A stretch of DNA of 64,000 bases from Ensifer sp. LC11 (GCF_001695835.1 NZ_MBSO01000001.1:62001-126000), one strand, 5' to 3'; positions 17,704 through 28,507 are shown, counted from the stretch's first letter. Notes: generated by a model from the sequence alone, not told the origin. Numbers and translations: made by a program.

Positions 17704-19416
17704 ATGCCCTACAAGATGTCGCGCGCGGCCTATGCCAACATGTTCGGCCCGACGGTCGGCGACAAGGTGCGGCTTGCGGACACCGAACTCTTCATCGAGG
17801 TCGAGAAGGATTTCACCACCTATGGCGAGGAGGTGAAGTTCGGCGGGGGCAAGGTCATTCGCGACGGCATGGGGCAGAGCCAGGCGACGCGCGCCGAGGG
17901 GGCTGTCGACACGGTCATCACCAACGCGCTGATCGTCGACCACTGGGGCATCGTCAAGGCGGATATCGGCCTCAAGGATGGCCGCATCGCCGGGATCGGC
18001 AAGGCCGGCAACCCGGATACTCAAGCCGGTGTGACCATCGTCGTCGGTCCTGGGACGGAAGTGATTGCCGGCGAAGGCAAGATCGTCACCGCCGGCGGCA
18101 TGGACAGCCATATCCACTACATCTGCCCGCAGCAGATCGAGGAAGCTCTGGTGAGCGGGATTACCTGCATGCTGGGTGGCGGCGCCGGACCGGGGCATGG
18201 GACACTTGCCACCACCTGCACCTCCGGCCCGTGGCATCTTGCCCGCATGATCGAAGCGGCCGATGGCCTCCCGATGAACATCGCCTTTGCCGGCAAGGGC
18301 AATGCCTCGCGGCCGGGCGCGCTGGTGGAAATGGTGCTCGCCGGCGCCACCGCGCTGAAGCTGCACGAAGACTGGGGCTCGACGCCGGCGGCGATCGATT
18401 GCTGCCTCGGTGTTGCCGACGAATACGACGTGCAGGTGATGATCCACACCGATACGCTGAACGAGAGCGGTTTCGTCGAGGATACGATCGCAGCGATCAA
18501 GGGGCGCACGATCCACGCCTTCCACACGGAAGGTGCAGGCGGTGGCCACGCGCCCGACATCATCCAGATCTGCGGTCAGCCGAACGTCATTCCGTCCTCG
18601 ACCAACCCGACCCGGCCCTATACCAAGAACACGCTGGCTGAACACCTGGACATGCTGATGGTCTGCCATCACCTGTCGCCGTCGATCCCGGAAGATATCG
18701 CCTTTGCCGAAAGCCGCATTCGCAAAGAAACGATCGCAGCCGAAGACATCCTGCACGACATCGGCGCGTTCTCGATCATCTCCTCCGACAGTCAGGCCAT
18801 GGGCCGCGTCGGCGAGGTGGCGATCCGCACCTGGCAAACCGCCGACAAGATGAAGCGCCAGCGCGGGCCGCTGCCGCAGGAAACCGGCGACAACGACAAT
18901 TTCCGGGTGAAGCGCTATGTCGCCAAGTACACGATCAACCCGGCGATCGCCCACGGGCTCAGCCATGAGATCGGCTCGCTGGAGGTCGGCAAGCGCGCCG
19001 ATCTCGTCATCTGGAACCCGGCTTTCTTTGGCGTGAAGCCAGACTTCGTTCTGCTCGGCGGCTCGATCGCCATGGCGCCGATGGGCGATCCGAATGCCTC
19101 CATCCCAACGCCGCAGCCGGTGCACTACCGGCCGATGTTTGCGGCTTATGGCAAGTGCCGCACGAACTCCTCCGTCACCTTCGTGTCGCAGGCCTCGCTC
19201 GACGTAGGGCTGGCCGCCAAGCTCGGTGTCGCCAAGCAGCTCGTGGCCGTCAGGAACACCCGCGGCGGCATCGGCAAGGCGTCGATGATCCATAACAACC
19301 TGACGCCGCAGATCGAGATCGATCCGGAGACCTATGAGGTGCGCGCCGACGGCGAGCTGCTGACCTGCGAACCGGCGACGATCGTGCCGATGGCACAGCG
19401 CTACTTCCTGTTCTGA
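17704..19416 (+). CDS. ureC: Urease alpha (catalytic) subunit
   Basis: A 570-residue urease catalytic subunit with every active-site residue in place: His136 and His138 (DSHIHYI), carbamylated Lys219 with His221 ([10 protein letters not shown]), His248 ([10 protein letters not shown]), His274 ([10 protein letters not shown]), flap Cys321 with His322/His323 (VCHHLSP) and Asp362 ([11 protein letters not shown]). Two nickel ions are expected. It starts 3 bases after the GT29-like gene. Confidence 0.98.
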   Translation: MPYKMSRAAYANMFGPTVGDKVRLADTELFIEVEKDFTTYGEEVKFGGGKVIRDGMGQSQATRAEGAVDTVITNALIVDHWGIVKADIGLKDGRIAGIGKAGNPDTQAGVTIVVGPGTEVIAGEGKIVTAGGMDSHIHYICPQQIEEALVSGITCMLGGGAGPGHGTLATTCTSGPWHLARMIEAADGLPMNIAFAGKGNASRPGALVEMVLAGATALKLHEDWGSTPAAIDCCLGVADEYDVQVMIHTDTLNESGFVEDTIAAIKGRTIHAFHTEGAGGGHAPDIIQICGQPNVIPSSTNPTRPYTKNTLAEHLDMLMVCHHLSPSIPEDIAFAESRIRKETIAAEDILHDIGAFSIISSDSQAMGRVGEVAIRTWQTADKMKRQRGPLPQETGDNDNFRVKRYVAKYTINPAIAHGLSHEIGSLEVGKRADLVIWNPAFFGVKPDFVLLGGSIAMAPMGDPNASIPTPQPVHYRPMFAAYGKCRTNSSVTFVSQASLDVGLAAKLGVAKQLVAVRNTRGGIGKASMIHNNLTPQIEIDPETYEVRADGELLTCEPATIVPMAQRYFLF

Positions 19417-19433
19417 GCCCGCAGAGACAAAGC

Positions 19434-20105
19434 ATGAAGCGCGGCCTGAAATGGGTCTTCTACGGCCTGCTGGCCGCGATGCTTGCGGTCGTTCTCGGAA
19501 CGCTGCTGCCACGGCCGTTGCTGCCGGCGGCCGCCTCTGCTGCAGGGGCAGGGAGCGCGCGCATCCTGGTGCTCTCGGGGCCGATTCACACTGACATCGC
19601 GGTGCCCTTGACTGAGGAAACGCGAGCGCGTTTCCGCTTCGTCGAAGCCGCCGGCGTGCCGATCGCGCATCCGCAGGCGCAATGGCTGATTTTCGGCTGG
19701 GGCGGGCGTTCCTTCTATCTGGAAACCCCGACCTGGTCGGAGCTGAAGGCGGTGCCGGTTCTCAAGGCGCTGACGCTTGACCGTTCGGTGATGCATGTGG
19801 ACATCGCCGGTCGGATCATTGAGCCGCAAGCTTCCGTTGCCAGCTTCGACCTGGACGCGGCGGGTTTCGAGCGGCTGCTCGCCTTCATCTCCGATAGTTT
19901 TACACGAGACGCCGGTGCTGTCGTTTCGATCGACGGCTTCTCCTACAACGGCAACGACCGCTTCTTCGAAGCCGCGGGCAGCTTCAACGCGCTGTTTGGC
20001 TGCAACACCTGGACGGCGCGGGCGCTGCGTCAAGCGGGCTTGAGAACGGGCCTGTGGAACCCCGTTCCGCCGAGCCTGGGGCTCTCTTTGCGCATTCACA
20101 ATTGA
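19434..20105 (+). CDS. DUF2459 / TIGR02117 urease-region membrane-anchored protein
   Basis: A 223-residue protein with an N-terminal membrane segment (about residues 7-24) and a periplasmic or exported domain. The motifs GPIHTDIAVPL, WLIFGWGGRSFYLETPTW and FNALFGCNTWTARALRQAG match the family I know as DUF2459 (TIGR02117, conserved protein of urease regions). The GCNTW block with a conserved cysteine recalls NlpC-like folds, but catalysis is unproven. It begins 17 bases after ureC, so it is probably in the same transcript. Confidence 0.82.
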   Translation: MKRGLKWVFYGLLAAMLAVVLGTLLPRPLLPAAASAAGAGSARILVLSGPIHTDIAVPLTEETRARFRFVEAAGVPIAHPQAQWLIFGWGGRSFYLETPTWSELKAVPVLKALTLDRSVMHVDIAGRIIEPQASVASFDLDAAGFERLLAFISDSFTRDAGAVVSIDGFSYNGNDRFFEAAGSFNALFGCNTWTARALRQAGLRTGLWNPVPPSLGLSLRIHN

Positions 20106-20125
20106 CGCTTTGCGTGAGGAATGAG

Positions 20126-20148
20126 AGCCATGCGGTCACCGCATGGCT
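20126..20148. promoter_or_regulatory. 11-bp perfect palindrome upstream of peroxiredoxin
   Basis: AGCCATGCGGT and ACCGCATGGCT are perfect inverted arms separated by one base, 20 bases after the DUF2459 stop and 140 bases before the peroxiredoxin start. With a one-base centre it suits a dimeric DNA-binding protein better than an RNA hairpin, though a 9-bp hairpin is also possible. No T tract follows. Confidence 0.45.
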
Positions 20149-20286
20149 GCCATGCCTGCATGTGAATCGGGGCCTTTCGTGCTGCGCCGCAGCGGAAATT
20201 CCGATAGGAAAGCGGCTGATCTTTCCTCGGTTACCAGCAATCCTCCCAAGACCTGCCGACCGAGAGCCGCACGATAGGAGATGACG

Positions 20287-20826
20287 ATGCTTGGCAGAAA
20301 AGTTCCCGCTGTAACGTTCCGTACCCGTATTCGCGACGAGGCCGTCGGCGGCTCCAATCCGTTCCGTTGGCAGGACGTTTCGTCCGACGATTATTTCGCC
20401 GGCAAGCGCGTTGTACTGTTTTCGCTGCCGGGCGCGTTTACGCCGACCTGCTCGACCTACCAGCTCCCGGATTTCGAAAAGCTGACCGCCGATTTCCGTG
20501 CCGAAGGCATCGACGAAATCTACTGCATCTCGGTCAACGACGCTTTCGTCATGAACGCCTGGGGCAAGTCGCAGAGCCTTGAAAACGTCAAGCTGATCCC
20601 GGACGGTTCGGGCGAGTTCACCCGCAAGATGGGCATGCTGGTTGCCAAGGACAATCTCGGCTTCGGCATGCGTTCCTGGCGCTATGCTGCCGTGATCAAC
20701 AACGGTCTCGTCGAGCAGTGGTTCGAGGAAGAGGGTTACTCCGACAATTGCGACAGCGATCCCTACGGCGTTTCCTCGCCGCAGAACATCTTGGAGACGC
20801 TGAAGTCCGAGAAGCTCGCGGCCTGA
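20287..20826 (+). CDS. Peroxiredoxin, Prx5/AhpE-like type
   Basis: A 179-residue thiol peroxidase. The peroxidatic cysteine lies in GAFTPTCSTYQLPDF, and the YAAVINNGLVEQWFEE and YSDNCDSDPYGVSSP regions are typical of Prx5-type enzymes. It reduces hydrogen peroxide and organic peroxides in the cytoplasm. ATG at 20287 is preferred over the one at 20281 because AGGAG at 20275 would touch the latter. It sits inside the urease region but has its own upstream gap and its own terminator, so it is probably an independent unit. Confidence 0.92.
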   Translation: MLGRKVPAVTFRTRIRDEAVGGSNPFRWQDVSSDDYFAGKRVVLFSLPGAFTPTCSTYQLPDFEKLTADFRAEGIDEIYCISVNDAFVMNAWGKSQSLENVKLIPDGSGEFTRKMGMLVAKDNLGFGMRSWRYAAVINNGLVEQWFEEEGYSDNCDSDPYGVSSPQNILETLKSEKLAA

Positions 20827-20860
20827 TGCGGCGAGATCGCTTCCATTCCTGAATTGAGAG

Positions 20861-20894
20861 AGCCCGAAGATCGGATCCGGTCTTCGGGCTTTTT
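20861..20894 (+). terminator. Rho-independent terminator after peroxiredoxin
   Basis: AGCCCGAAGA (20861-20870) pairs with TCTTCGGGCT (20881-20890) around a 10-base loop and is followed by a run of Ts. It would separate the ureDABC unit from the ureEFG unit unless readthrough or a new promoter in 20895-20998 supplies ureE. Confidence 0.88.
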
Positions 20895-20998
20895 GTTGTT
20901 CGCCCGTGTTGAAGGCGAGCGCCGGAAAGGCCGCCCTGCGACTGGCGTCGAGGCTTTTTCTTGCTACACTGGTGGACATAAAAGGTATCGAGGGTTCA

Positions 20999-21295
20999 AT
21001 GGTTTACATAATCGCCTATCTGACCGCGCACCCGGGCAAGGGTGACGAAGTGGTGTCGCTTGCCGCGCCCCTAATTGAGGCGACGCGCCGTGAAGCCGGC
21101 TGCATCACCTACGACCTCTATCGCAAGCCCACCGATCCGGACGCGCTCGTGTTCGTCGAAACCTGGAAAGACAAGGCGGCCGTCGACGCGCATTTCGAAG
21201 AACCACACCTCAAAGCCTTCCAGGCGGCTATGGCCGATCTGCTCATCGAAGCGCGCATCGAGCTCGTGTCGCCGGAAAAGGTTGAGGTGCTCTAG
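20999..21295 (+). CDS. Antibiotic biosynthesis monooxygenase (ABM/YgiN-like) family protein
   Basis: A 98-residue dimeric alpha-beta barrel protein: [18 protein letters not shown], then [17 protein letters not shown] and [21 protein letters not shown] are family hallmarks. Relatives include quinol monooxygenase YgiN. The ATG at 20999 fits the family N-terminus; an earlier in-frame start would add 31 unsupported residues. It is 2 bases before ureE, so it is probably the first gene of the ureE-F-G transcript. Substrate unknown. Confidence 0.85.
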   Translation: MVYIIAYLTAHPGKGDEVVSLAAPLIEATRREAGCITYDLYRKPTDPDALVFVETWKDKAAVDAHFEEPHLKAFQAAMADLLIEARIELVSPEKVEVL

Positions 21296-21297
21296 AG

Positions 21298-21762
21298 ATG
21301 CCGTATCGCTCCACCGAGGTCCTGTCTCCGGGGCCAAAGGACAAGACGCCGCTTCACAGCGTGGCGCTTGCGCATGACGCGCGGCATCTCCGCCGCAAGC
21401 TGCTGCACCTCGAGAATGACGACGTGGTGATGCTGGATCTCAAGGAAGCGGTGATGCTGGCCGATGGCGACCTCCTGGTGCTGGAAGGCGGCGGCTATAT
21501 CCGCATTGTGGCAGCACCCGAGGCGCTCTACGAAATCCGCCCGCGCGACCCGCTGCATCTGATCGAGCTCGCCTGGCATCTCGGCAACCGGCACCTGGCG
21601 GCGCAGATCGAGACGGGCCGCATCCTGATCAGCCGCGATCCCGTCATCCGCCAGATGCTCGAAGGGCTGTCGGCCGAGGTCCGCGAGGTTTCGGAGCCCT
21701 TCCATCCGGTGCGCGGCGCCTACCATGCCGGCGGGCACAATCACGGCCATCACCATGGCTGA
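21298..21762 (+). CDS. ureE: Urease nickel metallochaperone UreE
   Basis: A 154-residue UreE that delivers nickel to the UreDFG-apourease complex. The central [21 protein letters not shown] and [19 protein letters not shown] match the family, and the C-terminus is histidine-rich ([10 protein letters not shown]), the nickel-storing tail. The last 8 bases overlap ureF. Confidence 0.95.
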   Translation: MPYRSTEVLSPGPKDKTPLHSVALAHDARHLRRKLLHLENDDVVMLDLKEAVMLADGDLLVLEGGGYIRIVAAPEALYEIRPRDPLHLIELAWHLGNRHLAAQIETGRILISRDPVIRQMLEGLSAEVREVSEPFHPVRGAYHAGGHNHGHHHG

Positions 21763-22426
21763 ACAGGTCAATACCCAGGCGCTGCTTCGCCTTGTAACCT
21801 GGCTTTCGCCGGCCTTCCCGGTCGGCGCCTTCTCCTATTCGAGCGGCCTCGAACAGGCCGTGCATGATCGCGTTATCACCGAGGCGGAGGAGTTGCGTTT
21901 GTGGCTGGAGACGGTCATCGGTCACGGCTCAGGCTGGAACGACGCGCTGCTCTTTGCCGAAAGCTACCGGGCCGCTGGCGACAGTGCCCGGCTGTTGTTG
22001 GTGGCGGAACTTGCAGAAGCGCTCGCCGGAAGTCGGGAGCGGCATATGGAGACCATGCTGCAGGGACAGGCGTTTCTGGCGGCCGCGCGATCGTGGCCAC
22101 ATCCGGTTCTCGACGCAATCGGCGAGACCGCCGCCTATCCGGTCGCGGTCGGAGCGGTTGCCGGCGCCCATGAGACCGGCCTCGAGCCGGCGCTCGCCGC
22201 CTATCTCAACGCGTCCGTTTCGAACGCCGTTTCAGTCGCGATCCGTTGCGGCGTGATCGGCCAGCGCGATGGCGTCGGCGTGATCGCCGCGCTCGAACCG
22301 GTGATTGCGGCGACGGCAAGTAAGGCGGCTGCCGCCACCCTGGACGACCTTGGCTCGGCCACGATCATGGCGGATATCTCGGCGCTGAAACACGAAACTC
22401 TGCATTCGCGGCTCTTCCGCTCGTAA
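21755..22426 (+). CDS. ureF: Urease accessory protein UreF
   Basis: A 223-residue UreF, a scaffold between UreD-urease and the GTPase UreG. Typical motifs are [20 protein letters not shown] near residue 18 and [21 protein letters not shown] at the C-terminus. The start at 21755 fits the family and overlaps ureE by 8 bases; a further upstream ATG is unlikely. Confidence 0.94.
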   Translation: MAEQVNTQALLRLVTWLSPAFPVGAFSYSSGLEQAVHDRVITEAEELRLWLETVIGHGSGWNDALLFAESYRAAGDSARLLLVAELAEALAGSRERHMETMLQGQAFLAAARSWPHPVLDAIGETAAYPVAVGAVAGAHETGLEPALAAYLNASVSNAVSVAIRCGVIGQRDGVGVIAALEPVIAATASKAAAATLDDLGSATIMADISALKHETLHSRLFRS

Positions 22427-22434
22427 CTTTTCAT

Positions 22435-22483
22435 GACTGCGCAATTCCGCACGGAACGTTTCACACTTTTCCCGGGATTGCTT
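22435..22483. repeat. Intergenic palindromic repeat, copy 2 (ureF-ureG gap)
   Basis: The block beginning ACTGCGCAATTCCGCACGGA and ending CCCGGGATTGCTT has imperfect inverted ends (GCAATTCC against GGGATTGC). It is closely similar to 30062-30110 in the same orientation and more distantly to 15635-15675. It fills most of the 82-base ureF-ureG gap and ends 12 bases before the ureG ribosome site. Confidence 0.65.
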
Positions 22484-22508
22484 GAGACGACCTCGAAAGG
22501 ACAACCAG

Positions 22509-23120
<612 letters not shown>

Positions 23121-23168
23121 CGCCACCGTGCGCTTCTTTTTCTGACGGCGCAAATAGTCGCTGGCGCC

Positions 23169-23849
23169 TCAGAAGCGTTCCAGCGCCTGCCGGTCGTGGA
23201 TCTCGATGATCCGGCCCCTGACGGTTACGCCTGAGCGACGAAGTGCTGAGAACGCGCGCGACAGCGCTTCCGGCGCAAGGCCCAGCTTGCCGGCCAGCAC
23301 GTTTTTCTGGAAGGGCAGGCGGAAGGAAAAACTGGTGATGCCATCCGGGCAGTTTCCAAGAATGTAGCTCGCGACCCGTTGCGGTGCCGTCAAAAGCCGG
23401 TCTTCGGCCAGGCAATCTTCTGCCATTTGCGCATGTCGGCACAGAAGCAGCATCAATGCTTCTGCGATCTCGGGCGTCTGTTCGGCGAGACTGCGCAACT
23501 TGCGACTGTCGATTCGGGCGAGCATGGTGGTCTCGATCGCCTGGGCGTTGGCGGTTGCGCGGTTGCCGAGAAACATGGCGCTCTCGCCGAAAAGCTCTCC
23601 CTTGGGAAAAACGGCTATATCTGCCTCTCGCCCATCCTTGCCCAACCGATACAGGCGCACCAGCCCCGAGAGCACGAAGAAGACGTGATCGAGCGGTTCG
23701 CCCTGGCCAAAGAGAATGTCATGCTCTTCATGGGTAGACACCACGACATCATCGAGAATGGCGCCCGCTGCCGCTGTCGGCAGCTCTTCGAAGAAGCAAG
23801 AGCCGAGCAGCACCGCCCGGTCGTTCGCATTCAATCGCAACGTCTTCAT
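23169..23849 (-). CDS. Crp/Fnr-family regulator with FNR-type DNA contacts but no iron-sulfur cysteine set
   Basis: A 226-residue regulator: cyclic-nucleotide-binding-like sensor domain (about residues 15-125, with FPKGELFGESAMFLG), dimer helix, and C-terminal HTH (about 175-215). In the recognition helix Glu194, Ser197 and Arg198 (PEALSRAF) match the FNR residues that read TTGAT half-sites. Only scattered cysteines (18, 137, 146, 167) are present, not the FNR N-terminal cluster, so sensing may be by heme, as in DNR/NnrR-like proteins, or another route. An FNR-type box lies 58 bases upstream. Ligand unknown. Confidence 0.85.
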   Translation of the reverse strand: MKTLRLNANDRAVLLGSCFFEELPTAAAGAILDDVVVSTHEEHDILFGQGEPLDHVFFVLSGLVRLYRLGKDGREADIAVFPKGELFGESAMFLGNRATANAQAIETTMLARIDSRKLRSLAEQTPEIAEALMLLLCRHAQMAEDCLAEDRLLTAPQRVASYILGNCPDGITSFSFRLPFQKNVLAGKLGLAPEALSRAFSALRRSGVTVRGRIIEIHDRQALERF

Positions 23850-23906
23850 CGTACCCGTCCTGCGTAAGTCTCAGGAGCAGGGTAGTGACCCTTTCACGCT
23901 GGCGAT

Positions 23907-23920
23907 TTGACCTCGATCAA
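23907..23920 (-). promoter_or_regulatory. FNR/FixK-type box upstream of Crp/Fnr gene
   Basis: TTGACCTCGATCAA matches the TTGAT-N4-ATCAA consensus at 9 of 10 fixed positions. It is 58 bases upstream of the start codon of the Crp/Fnr gene on the minus strand, a sensible distance for activation or autoregulation, by the product itself or another FNR/FixK protein. Confidence 0.65.
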
Positions 23921-23931
23921 ATTATGACAAC

Positions 23932-23958
23932 AAAAAGCCCGCGCCTGTGGGGCGCGGG
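23932..23958 (-). terminator. Rho-independent terminator of the RND pump operon
   Basis: On the minus strand CCCGCGCC and GGCGCGGG form an 8-bp stem with a 5-base loop followed by CTTTTT. It ends 30 bases past the RND stop codon and lies just upstream of the promoter of the Crp/Fnr gene. Confidence 0.88.
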
Positions 23959-23987
23959 TGTCTATGTCGGTGCCTCAGAGCGATCGG

Positions 23988-26900
23988 CTATTCGGCCGCC
24001 AGTGCCGGGTGGTTGATCACCTTTCCGCCGGGCCGCCCCTTGGTCTGTTCGGATTCCAGCGTCCTCAGACGATCCTCCAGCTCTTCGATCGTCTTTCCCT
24101 GCTCCTGCGCGAGGCCGGTCAGCGCCTCGCGATCGAGCGGCAGATTCTCTTCATCCTTCTTGCCGACGAAGCGTCCAAAGATGCGGGCAAGCAGCCGCGA
24201 CAGGTCGTCCATGATCAGGAAGAACGACGGCACGATCACAAGGCTCAGCACCGTCGAGACGATGATGCCGCCGATCACGGCGATCGCCATCGGCGCGCGG
24301 AAGGAGCCGCCTTCGCCGACGCCGAGCGCCGACGGCAACATGCCCGCCGACATGGCGATCGAGGTCATGATGATCGGGCGGGCGCGCTTGCGACCGGCCT
24401 CGATCATAGCCATCTGGCGGTCCATGCCGTGGTGCATCATCTCGATACCGAAGTCGACGAGCAGGATCGCGTTCTTGGTGACGATGCCCATCAGCATCAG
24501 GATGCCGATCAGCACCGGCATCGACAGCGCGTTCTGCGTCAGGATCAGCGCCGCGGCAACGCCACCGATGGCGAGCGGCAGCGAGAACAGGATGGTGAAG
24601 GGCTGGATCACGTCCTTGAACAAGAGGATCAGTACGACGAGCACCAGCATGAGGCCGAGCAGCATGGCATTGCCGAAGCTCTGCTGCATTTCCGCCTGAA
24701 CCTCGGCGTCGCCGCTTTCGAGGAACTCGACGGACTTCGGCAGTTGGGCCTGTCCGGCGATCTGCTTGAAGCGGTCGGAGGCGGTATTGAGCGCGACACC
24801 GACCGGCAGGTCCGCCCCAAGCGTCACGACGCGGTTGCGGTCGTATCGCTTGATCGAGCTCGGGCCCTCCGAATAGTTGATGTCGGCGACGCTCGAGAGC
24901 GGCACTGTGGCGCCCGAAGCGGTCGTGATCTTCAGGTTGCGGATCGCGGCGATATCCGTGCGGAAATCGCGGTTGATCTGCACGCGGATCGGGATCAGGC
25001 GGCCGTCGAGCGCGATCTTGGTGAGCGCTGCGTCGATGTCGCCGATGGTGGCCACACGGATCACCTCGGAAATCTGCGCCGTGGTGATGCCGAGACGCGA
25101 CATCTGCTCGTCACGCGGACGGATCTGCAGTTCCGGGCGGGGAAGTGCGCCGTCCGGGCTCACATTGGCGAGCAGCGGATCGCTGCGCAGCTTCGCCTCC
25201 AGTGTCGCCACCGCCTGGTCGAGATCGGCCTCGTTGTTGGAGAGCAGGTTGAACGCGAGATCGCGCTCACCCCGGTCGTTGAGCTTGATGACCCGAACAT
25301 CCGGTATGTCGCGGACGCGGGCGAAGATTTCCTTCTCGATCTGCGACTGCGGCACGATGCGTCCGGCCGGCGGTATTTTCGGCAAATAGGCGCCGATCAG
25401 CGGCGTTCGGCCGATGACGTCATTGACGATCTTGTTCAAGAGCGAGTGGTCGAGCTTCTTGAGCAGCACCGTTACGGTCGCGCGGCGCAGTTCCAGGTCG
25501 CCCTTCGGCGAGGCGCCGCCGAGGACAAATATGTTGTCGACCCCGTCGATATCCTTGACCCGGGTGTAGATCTCCGTCGTGGTGCGGTCGGTATCCTCGA
25601 GCATGGCGTCCGGCGGCAGTTCGATCGACAGGCTCACACGCGAGGCGTCTTCCGGAGGCAGGAAGCTGCCCGGCACATAGAGGACGAGTGCGATTACCGA
25701 GCCGACCGAGAAGGCGATTGCCGCAAGAAGCGTCAGGTAGCGCGTGTACCAGTGCTTCGTTGTGACGACCACGAGGCGCGTGTAATGGCGCATCATGAAG
25801 CCGTCCTTGTCATGGTCACCGCTGCCTGCGTCCGACGGGCGCATCAGGTAGGCGGCCATGACGGGCGTGATCAGGCGGGCGACCAGCAGTGAGAAGAACA
25901 CCGCGACGGCAACCGTCAAGCCGAACTGAATGAAGTACTGGCCCGGAATGCCCGGCATGAAGGAGACCGGCACGAAGACGGCGATGATCGTAAACGTCGT
26001 TGCAATGACTGCCAGGCCGATCTCGTCGGCCGCCTCGATCGAGGCGCGGTAGGGCGACTTGCCCATATGGATGTGCCGCTCGATGTTCTCGATCTCGACA
26101 ATCGCGTCGTCAACGAGGATACCGGTGGCAAGCGTCATGGCGAGGAAGCTGACGAGGTTCAGCGAGAAGCCGAGCAGGTCCATGATCCAGAAGGTCGGGA
26201 TCGCCGAAAGCGGCAGCGCAACGGCCGAAATCAGCGTGGCGCGCCAGTTGCGGAGGAACAGCATGACAACGATGACGGCGAGCAGCGCGCCTTCCATCAG
26301 TGTGTGCAGCGCCGCCTCATAGTTACCGTAGGTGAAGTAGACGGAATCGTCGACCATCTCGATGGTGACGTCGGGGTTGGCCGCGCGGATCTTTTCAAGC
26401 GAAGTAGCGACGGTTTCAGCGACGCTGACTTCGGAGGCGCCCTTGGCGCGGAAGACCGCGAAGGTCACGCCGGGATTGCCGTTGAAACGCGAGAAGGAAC
26501 GCGGTTCCTCATAGGTGTCGGTGACCGTTCCGAGGTCGGAAAGGCGCACGAAGCGACCGCTTGGCACCGAGATCATCGTATTGGCGAGCTGGTCGACGTT
26601 ACGGGTGTCGCCCAGCGTGCGGATCGCCTGCTCGCTGCCGCCGACCTGGCCGCGGCCGGAGCCGAGGTCCATGTTCATGCGCCGGAGCTGGCCGTTGACG
26701 TCGGCGGCGGTGATGCCGAGCGAGTTCAGCTTGTCTTCGTTGAGTTCGACACGAACTTCCCGGTCGGCGCCGCCATAGCGGTCAACCCGGCCAATACCCT
26801 TCTTGCCCTGGATCTCGCGCTTGATGACGTCGTCCACGAACCAGGAGAGTTCTTCGAGCGACATGCCGGGTGCAGAAACCGAGAACGTCTGGATCGCCTG

Positions 26901-27311
26901 ACCTTCCACGTCGACCTTGGAGACGATCGGCTCCTCGATCGAGGTCGGCAGGTCGCTGCGGATGCGGTCGATCGCATCCTTCACGTCCTGAACCGCCTGG
27001 GTGGTCGGCACCTCCATGCGGAAGATCACGGCGGTCGTCGAGGTGCCGTCATTGATCGTCGACTGGATATGGTCGACACCGGTGACGCTGGCGACCGCGT
27101 CCTCGATCTCCTTGGTGACCTGCGTTTCAAGCTCGGCCGGCGAAGCGCCGCTTTGCGCGACGCTGATCGAGACGATCGGAACGTCGATGTTGGGGAAGCG
27201 GGTGATCGGCAGCGATACGAAGGACTGGTAGCCCAGTACCATCAGCACGACGAAGAAGAGGATCGGAGCGATCGGATTGCGTATGGACCAGGCAGAGAAG
27301 TTCATGGTCAC
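23988..27311 (-). CDS. RND-family multidrug efflux transporter (HAE1 type)
   Basis: A 1107-residue inner-membrane proton-driven pump. The start ([20 protein letters not shown]), the porter-domain span [20 protein letters not shown] and the TM4 motif [19 protein letters not shown] are typical of HAE1/AcrB-type RND proteins. The C-terminus carries a charged, coiled-coil-prone extension of about 60 residues that makes it longer than most. The adaptor gene is 8 bases upstream in the same operon. No outer-membrane channel gene is nearby, so a shared TolC-like protein is implied. Substrates cannot be predicted. Confidence 0.95.
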   Translation of the reverse strand: MTMNFSAWSIRNPIAPILFFVVLMVLGYQSFVSLPITRFPNIDVPIVSISVAQSGASPAELETQVTKEIEDAVASVTGVDHIQSTINDGTSTTAVIFRMEVPTTQAVQDVKDAIDRIRSDLPTSIEEPIVSKVDVEGQAIQTFSVSAPGMSLEELSWFVDDVIKREIQGKKGIGRVDRYGGADREVRVELNEDKLNSLGITAADVNGQLRRMNMDLGSGRGQVGGSEQAIRTLGDTRNVDQLANTMISVPSGRFVRLSDLGTVTDTYEEPRSFSRFNGNPGVTFAVFRAKGASEVSVAETVATSLEKIRAANPDVTIEMVDDSVYFTYGNYEAALHTLMEGALLAVIVVMLFLRNWRATLISAVALPLSAIPTFWIMDLLGFSLNLVSFLAMTLATGILVDDAIVEIENIERHIHMGKSPYRASIEAADEIGLAVIATTFTIIAVFVPVSFMPGIPGQYFIQFGLTVAVAVFFSLLVARLITPVMAAYLMRPSDAGSGDHDKDGFMMRHYTRLVVVTTKHWYTRYLTLLAAIAFSVGSVIALVLYVPGSFLPPEDASRVSLSIELPPDAMLEDTDRTTTEIYTRVKDIDGVDNIFVLGGASPKGDLELRRATVTVLLKKLDHSLLNKIVNDVIGRTPLIGAYLPKIPPAGRIVPQSQIEKEIFARVRDIPDVRVIKLNDRGERDLAFNLLSNNEADLDQAVATLEAKLRSDPLLANVSPDGALPRPELQIRPRDEQMSRLGITTAQISEVIRVATIGDIDAALTKIALDGRLIPIRVQINRDFRTDIAAIRNLKITTASGATVPLSSVADINYSEGPSSIKRYDRNRVVTLGADLPVGVALNTASDRFKQIAGQAQLPKSVEFLESGDAEVQAEMQQSFGNAMLLGLMLVLVVLILLFKDVIQPFTILFSLPLAIGGVAAALILTQNALSMPVLIGILMLMGIVTKNAILLVDFGIEMMHHGMDRQMAMIEAGRKRARPIIMTSIAMSAGMLPSALGVGEGGSFRAPMAIAVIGGIIVSTVLSLVIVPSFFLIMDDLSRLLARIFGRFVGKKDEENLPLDREALTGLAQEQGKTIEELEDRLRTLESEQTKGRPGGKVINHPALAAE

Positions 27312-27319
27312 TTTTCCTG

Positions 27320-28507
27320 TCAGTTTGTCGCTGGTTGCGCTGACTTGACGGGGTTGATGCGGTCGCCGTCGCGGACATAGGCGCCGGCCCTTGCCACGAC
27401 CTCCTCACCGGCGGTCAGTCCTTCGAGGACCTCGACGAACTTGCCATCGGAAATCCCTGTTTTGACCGGCAGGATGCGGATGACGCCGTTTTCGACCTTG
27501 CGAACGATGGTGCGGCCGTCCTCGTTGGTAACCGCCGTTTGCGGCAGGACCACCGCCTGTTTCTGTTCGGCGGTTATCAGCGCGCTCGCATACATGCCGG
27601 CGCGGGCCTTGGCGGTGTCGTTGAGGCTGATGAAAACCGTGCCGAGGCGGCTGACCGGATCGACGGTCGGAGCGATCAGGCGGATCGATCCTTCCACCTT
27701 GGCGTTGCCGCCGGCAAGTGTCACGGTCGCGGGCTGGCCGACCGCAAGCTTGATGATATCGGCTTCGGCGACGTCGGCCTTCATCTCGATGGCGCCGTCG
27801 CGGATCATTGCGAAGAGCGGCTCGTTGCTGCCATTGGCAATCGCGCCGATCTTGGCGTTCTTGGCGGAGATCACGCCGCCAACGGGGGCCTTGACCTCGG
27901 TGCGGGTCAGGCGGAGGTCGATGTCGTCGATCTGCGCCTGCGCCACCTTGATGTCTGCATTGGCGACAGCCACAGCCTGCTCGGCGGAACGGACCCGCGC
28001 TTGCGTCGCAATGGCGAGCGCCCGGACCCGGTCGGCCTCGGCCGTCGAAACGGTGCCGTTCTTAGAGAGCCCTGCAGCGCGATCGCTGACCCGCCTGGCC
28101 TCGTCGTTGTTCGCCTTGGTTTCGCTGAGCTGGGCGTTCAGCTGCGCCAGTCCGGCATCGGCCTTGGCAAGGGCAGCTTCGAGCTCGCTCTTGCGCAAGC
28201 GAAGCGCATCGTCGTTTAGAACCACGAGCACGCTTCCCGCTTCGACCTTGTCGCCGACATCGACATTGAGCGAGCGGATGGAAAGACCATCGACCATCGG
28301 GGCGACATAGACCTGCTCGACCGCCTGTATGGTGCCGGTCGCAACGACACGGTCGCTGATCGGCTGGTCGACTGCGGCGGTCACAACGATGGAGGGAAGG
28401 TTCGCTGTCGGCGCCGGTTGCGTGGCTTCGTCGGCCCGAACCGGCGAAAACGAACCAAACGTCATCGCAGCGCACAGGCTGAGAAGGGGCAGTACTTTTT
28501 GAGCCAT
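27320..28507 (-). CDS. RND efflux periplasmic adaptor (HlyD/MFP family)
   Basis: A 395-residue membrane fusion protein with an N-terminal signal peptide (MAQKVLPLLSLCAAMTFG, cleavage near VRA), a lipoyl half-motif (VYVAPMVDGLSIRSLNVDVG), a central alpha-hairpin of about 100 residues rich in Ala, Gln and Arg, a second lipoyl half and a beta-barrel domain. It bridges the RND pump and an outer-membrane channel. The start at 28507 is chosen for the signal peptide; no strong ribosome site is visible, so it is slightly uncertain. Confidence 0.92.
   Translation of the reverse strand: MAQKVLPLLSLCAAMTFGSFSPVRADEATQPAPTANLPSIVVTAAVDQPISDRVVATGTIQAVEQVYVAPMVDGLSIRSLNVDVGDKVEAGSVLVVLNDDALRLRKSELEAALAKADAGLAQLNAQLSETKANNDEARRVSDRAAGLSKNGTVSTAEADRVRALAIATQARVRSAEQAVAVANADIKVAQAQIDDIDLRLTRTEVKAPVGGVISAKNAKIGAIANGSNEPLFAMIRDGAIEMKADVAEADIIKLAVGQPATVTLAGGNAKVEGSIRLIAPTVDPVSRLGTVFISLNDTAKARAGMYASALITAEQKQAVVLPQTAVTNEDGRTIVRKVENGVIRILPVKTGISDGKFVEVLEGLTAGEEVVARAGAYVRDGDRINPVKSAQPATN

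Noticed and set aside
23958-25892. 644-codon + frame opposite the RND pump gene
   Set aside because: Fully antisense to a clear RND transporter; rich in Arg, His, Asp and Glu with no motif, and crosses the terminator of the pump operon.
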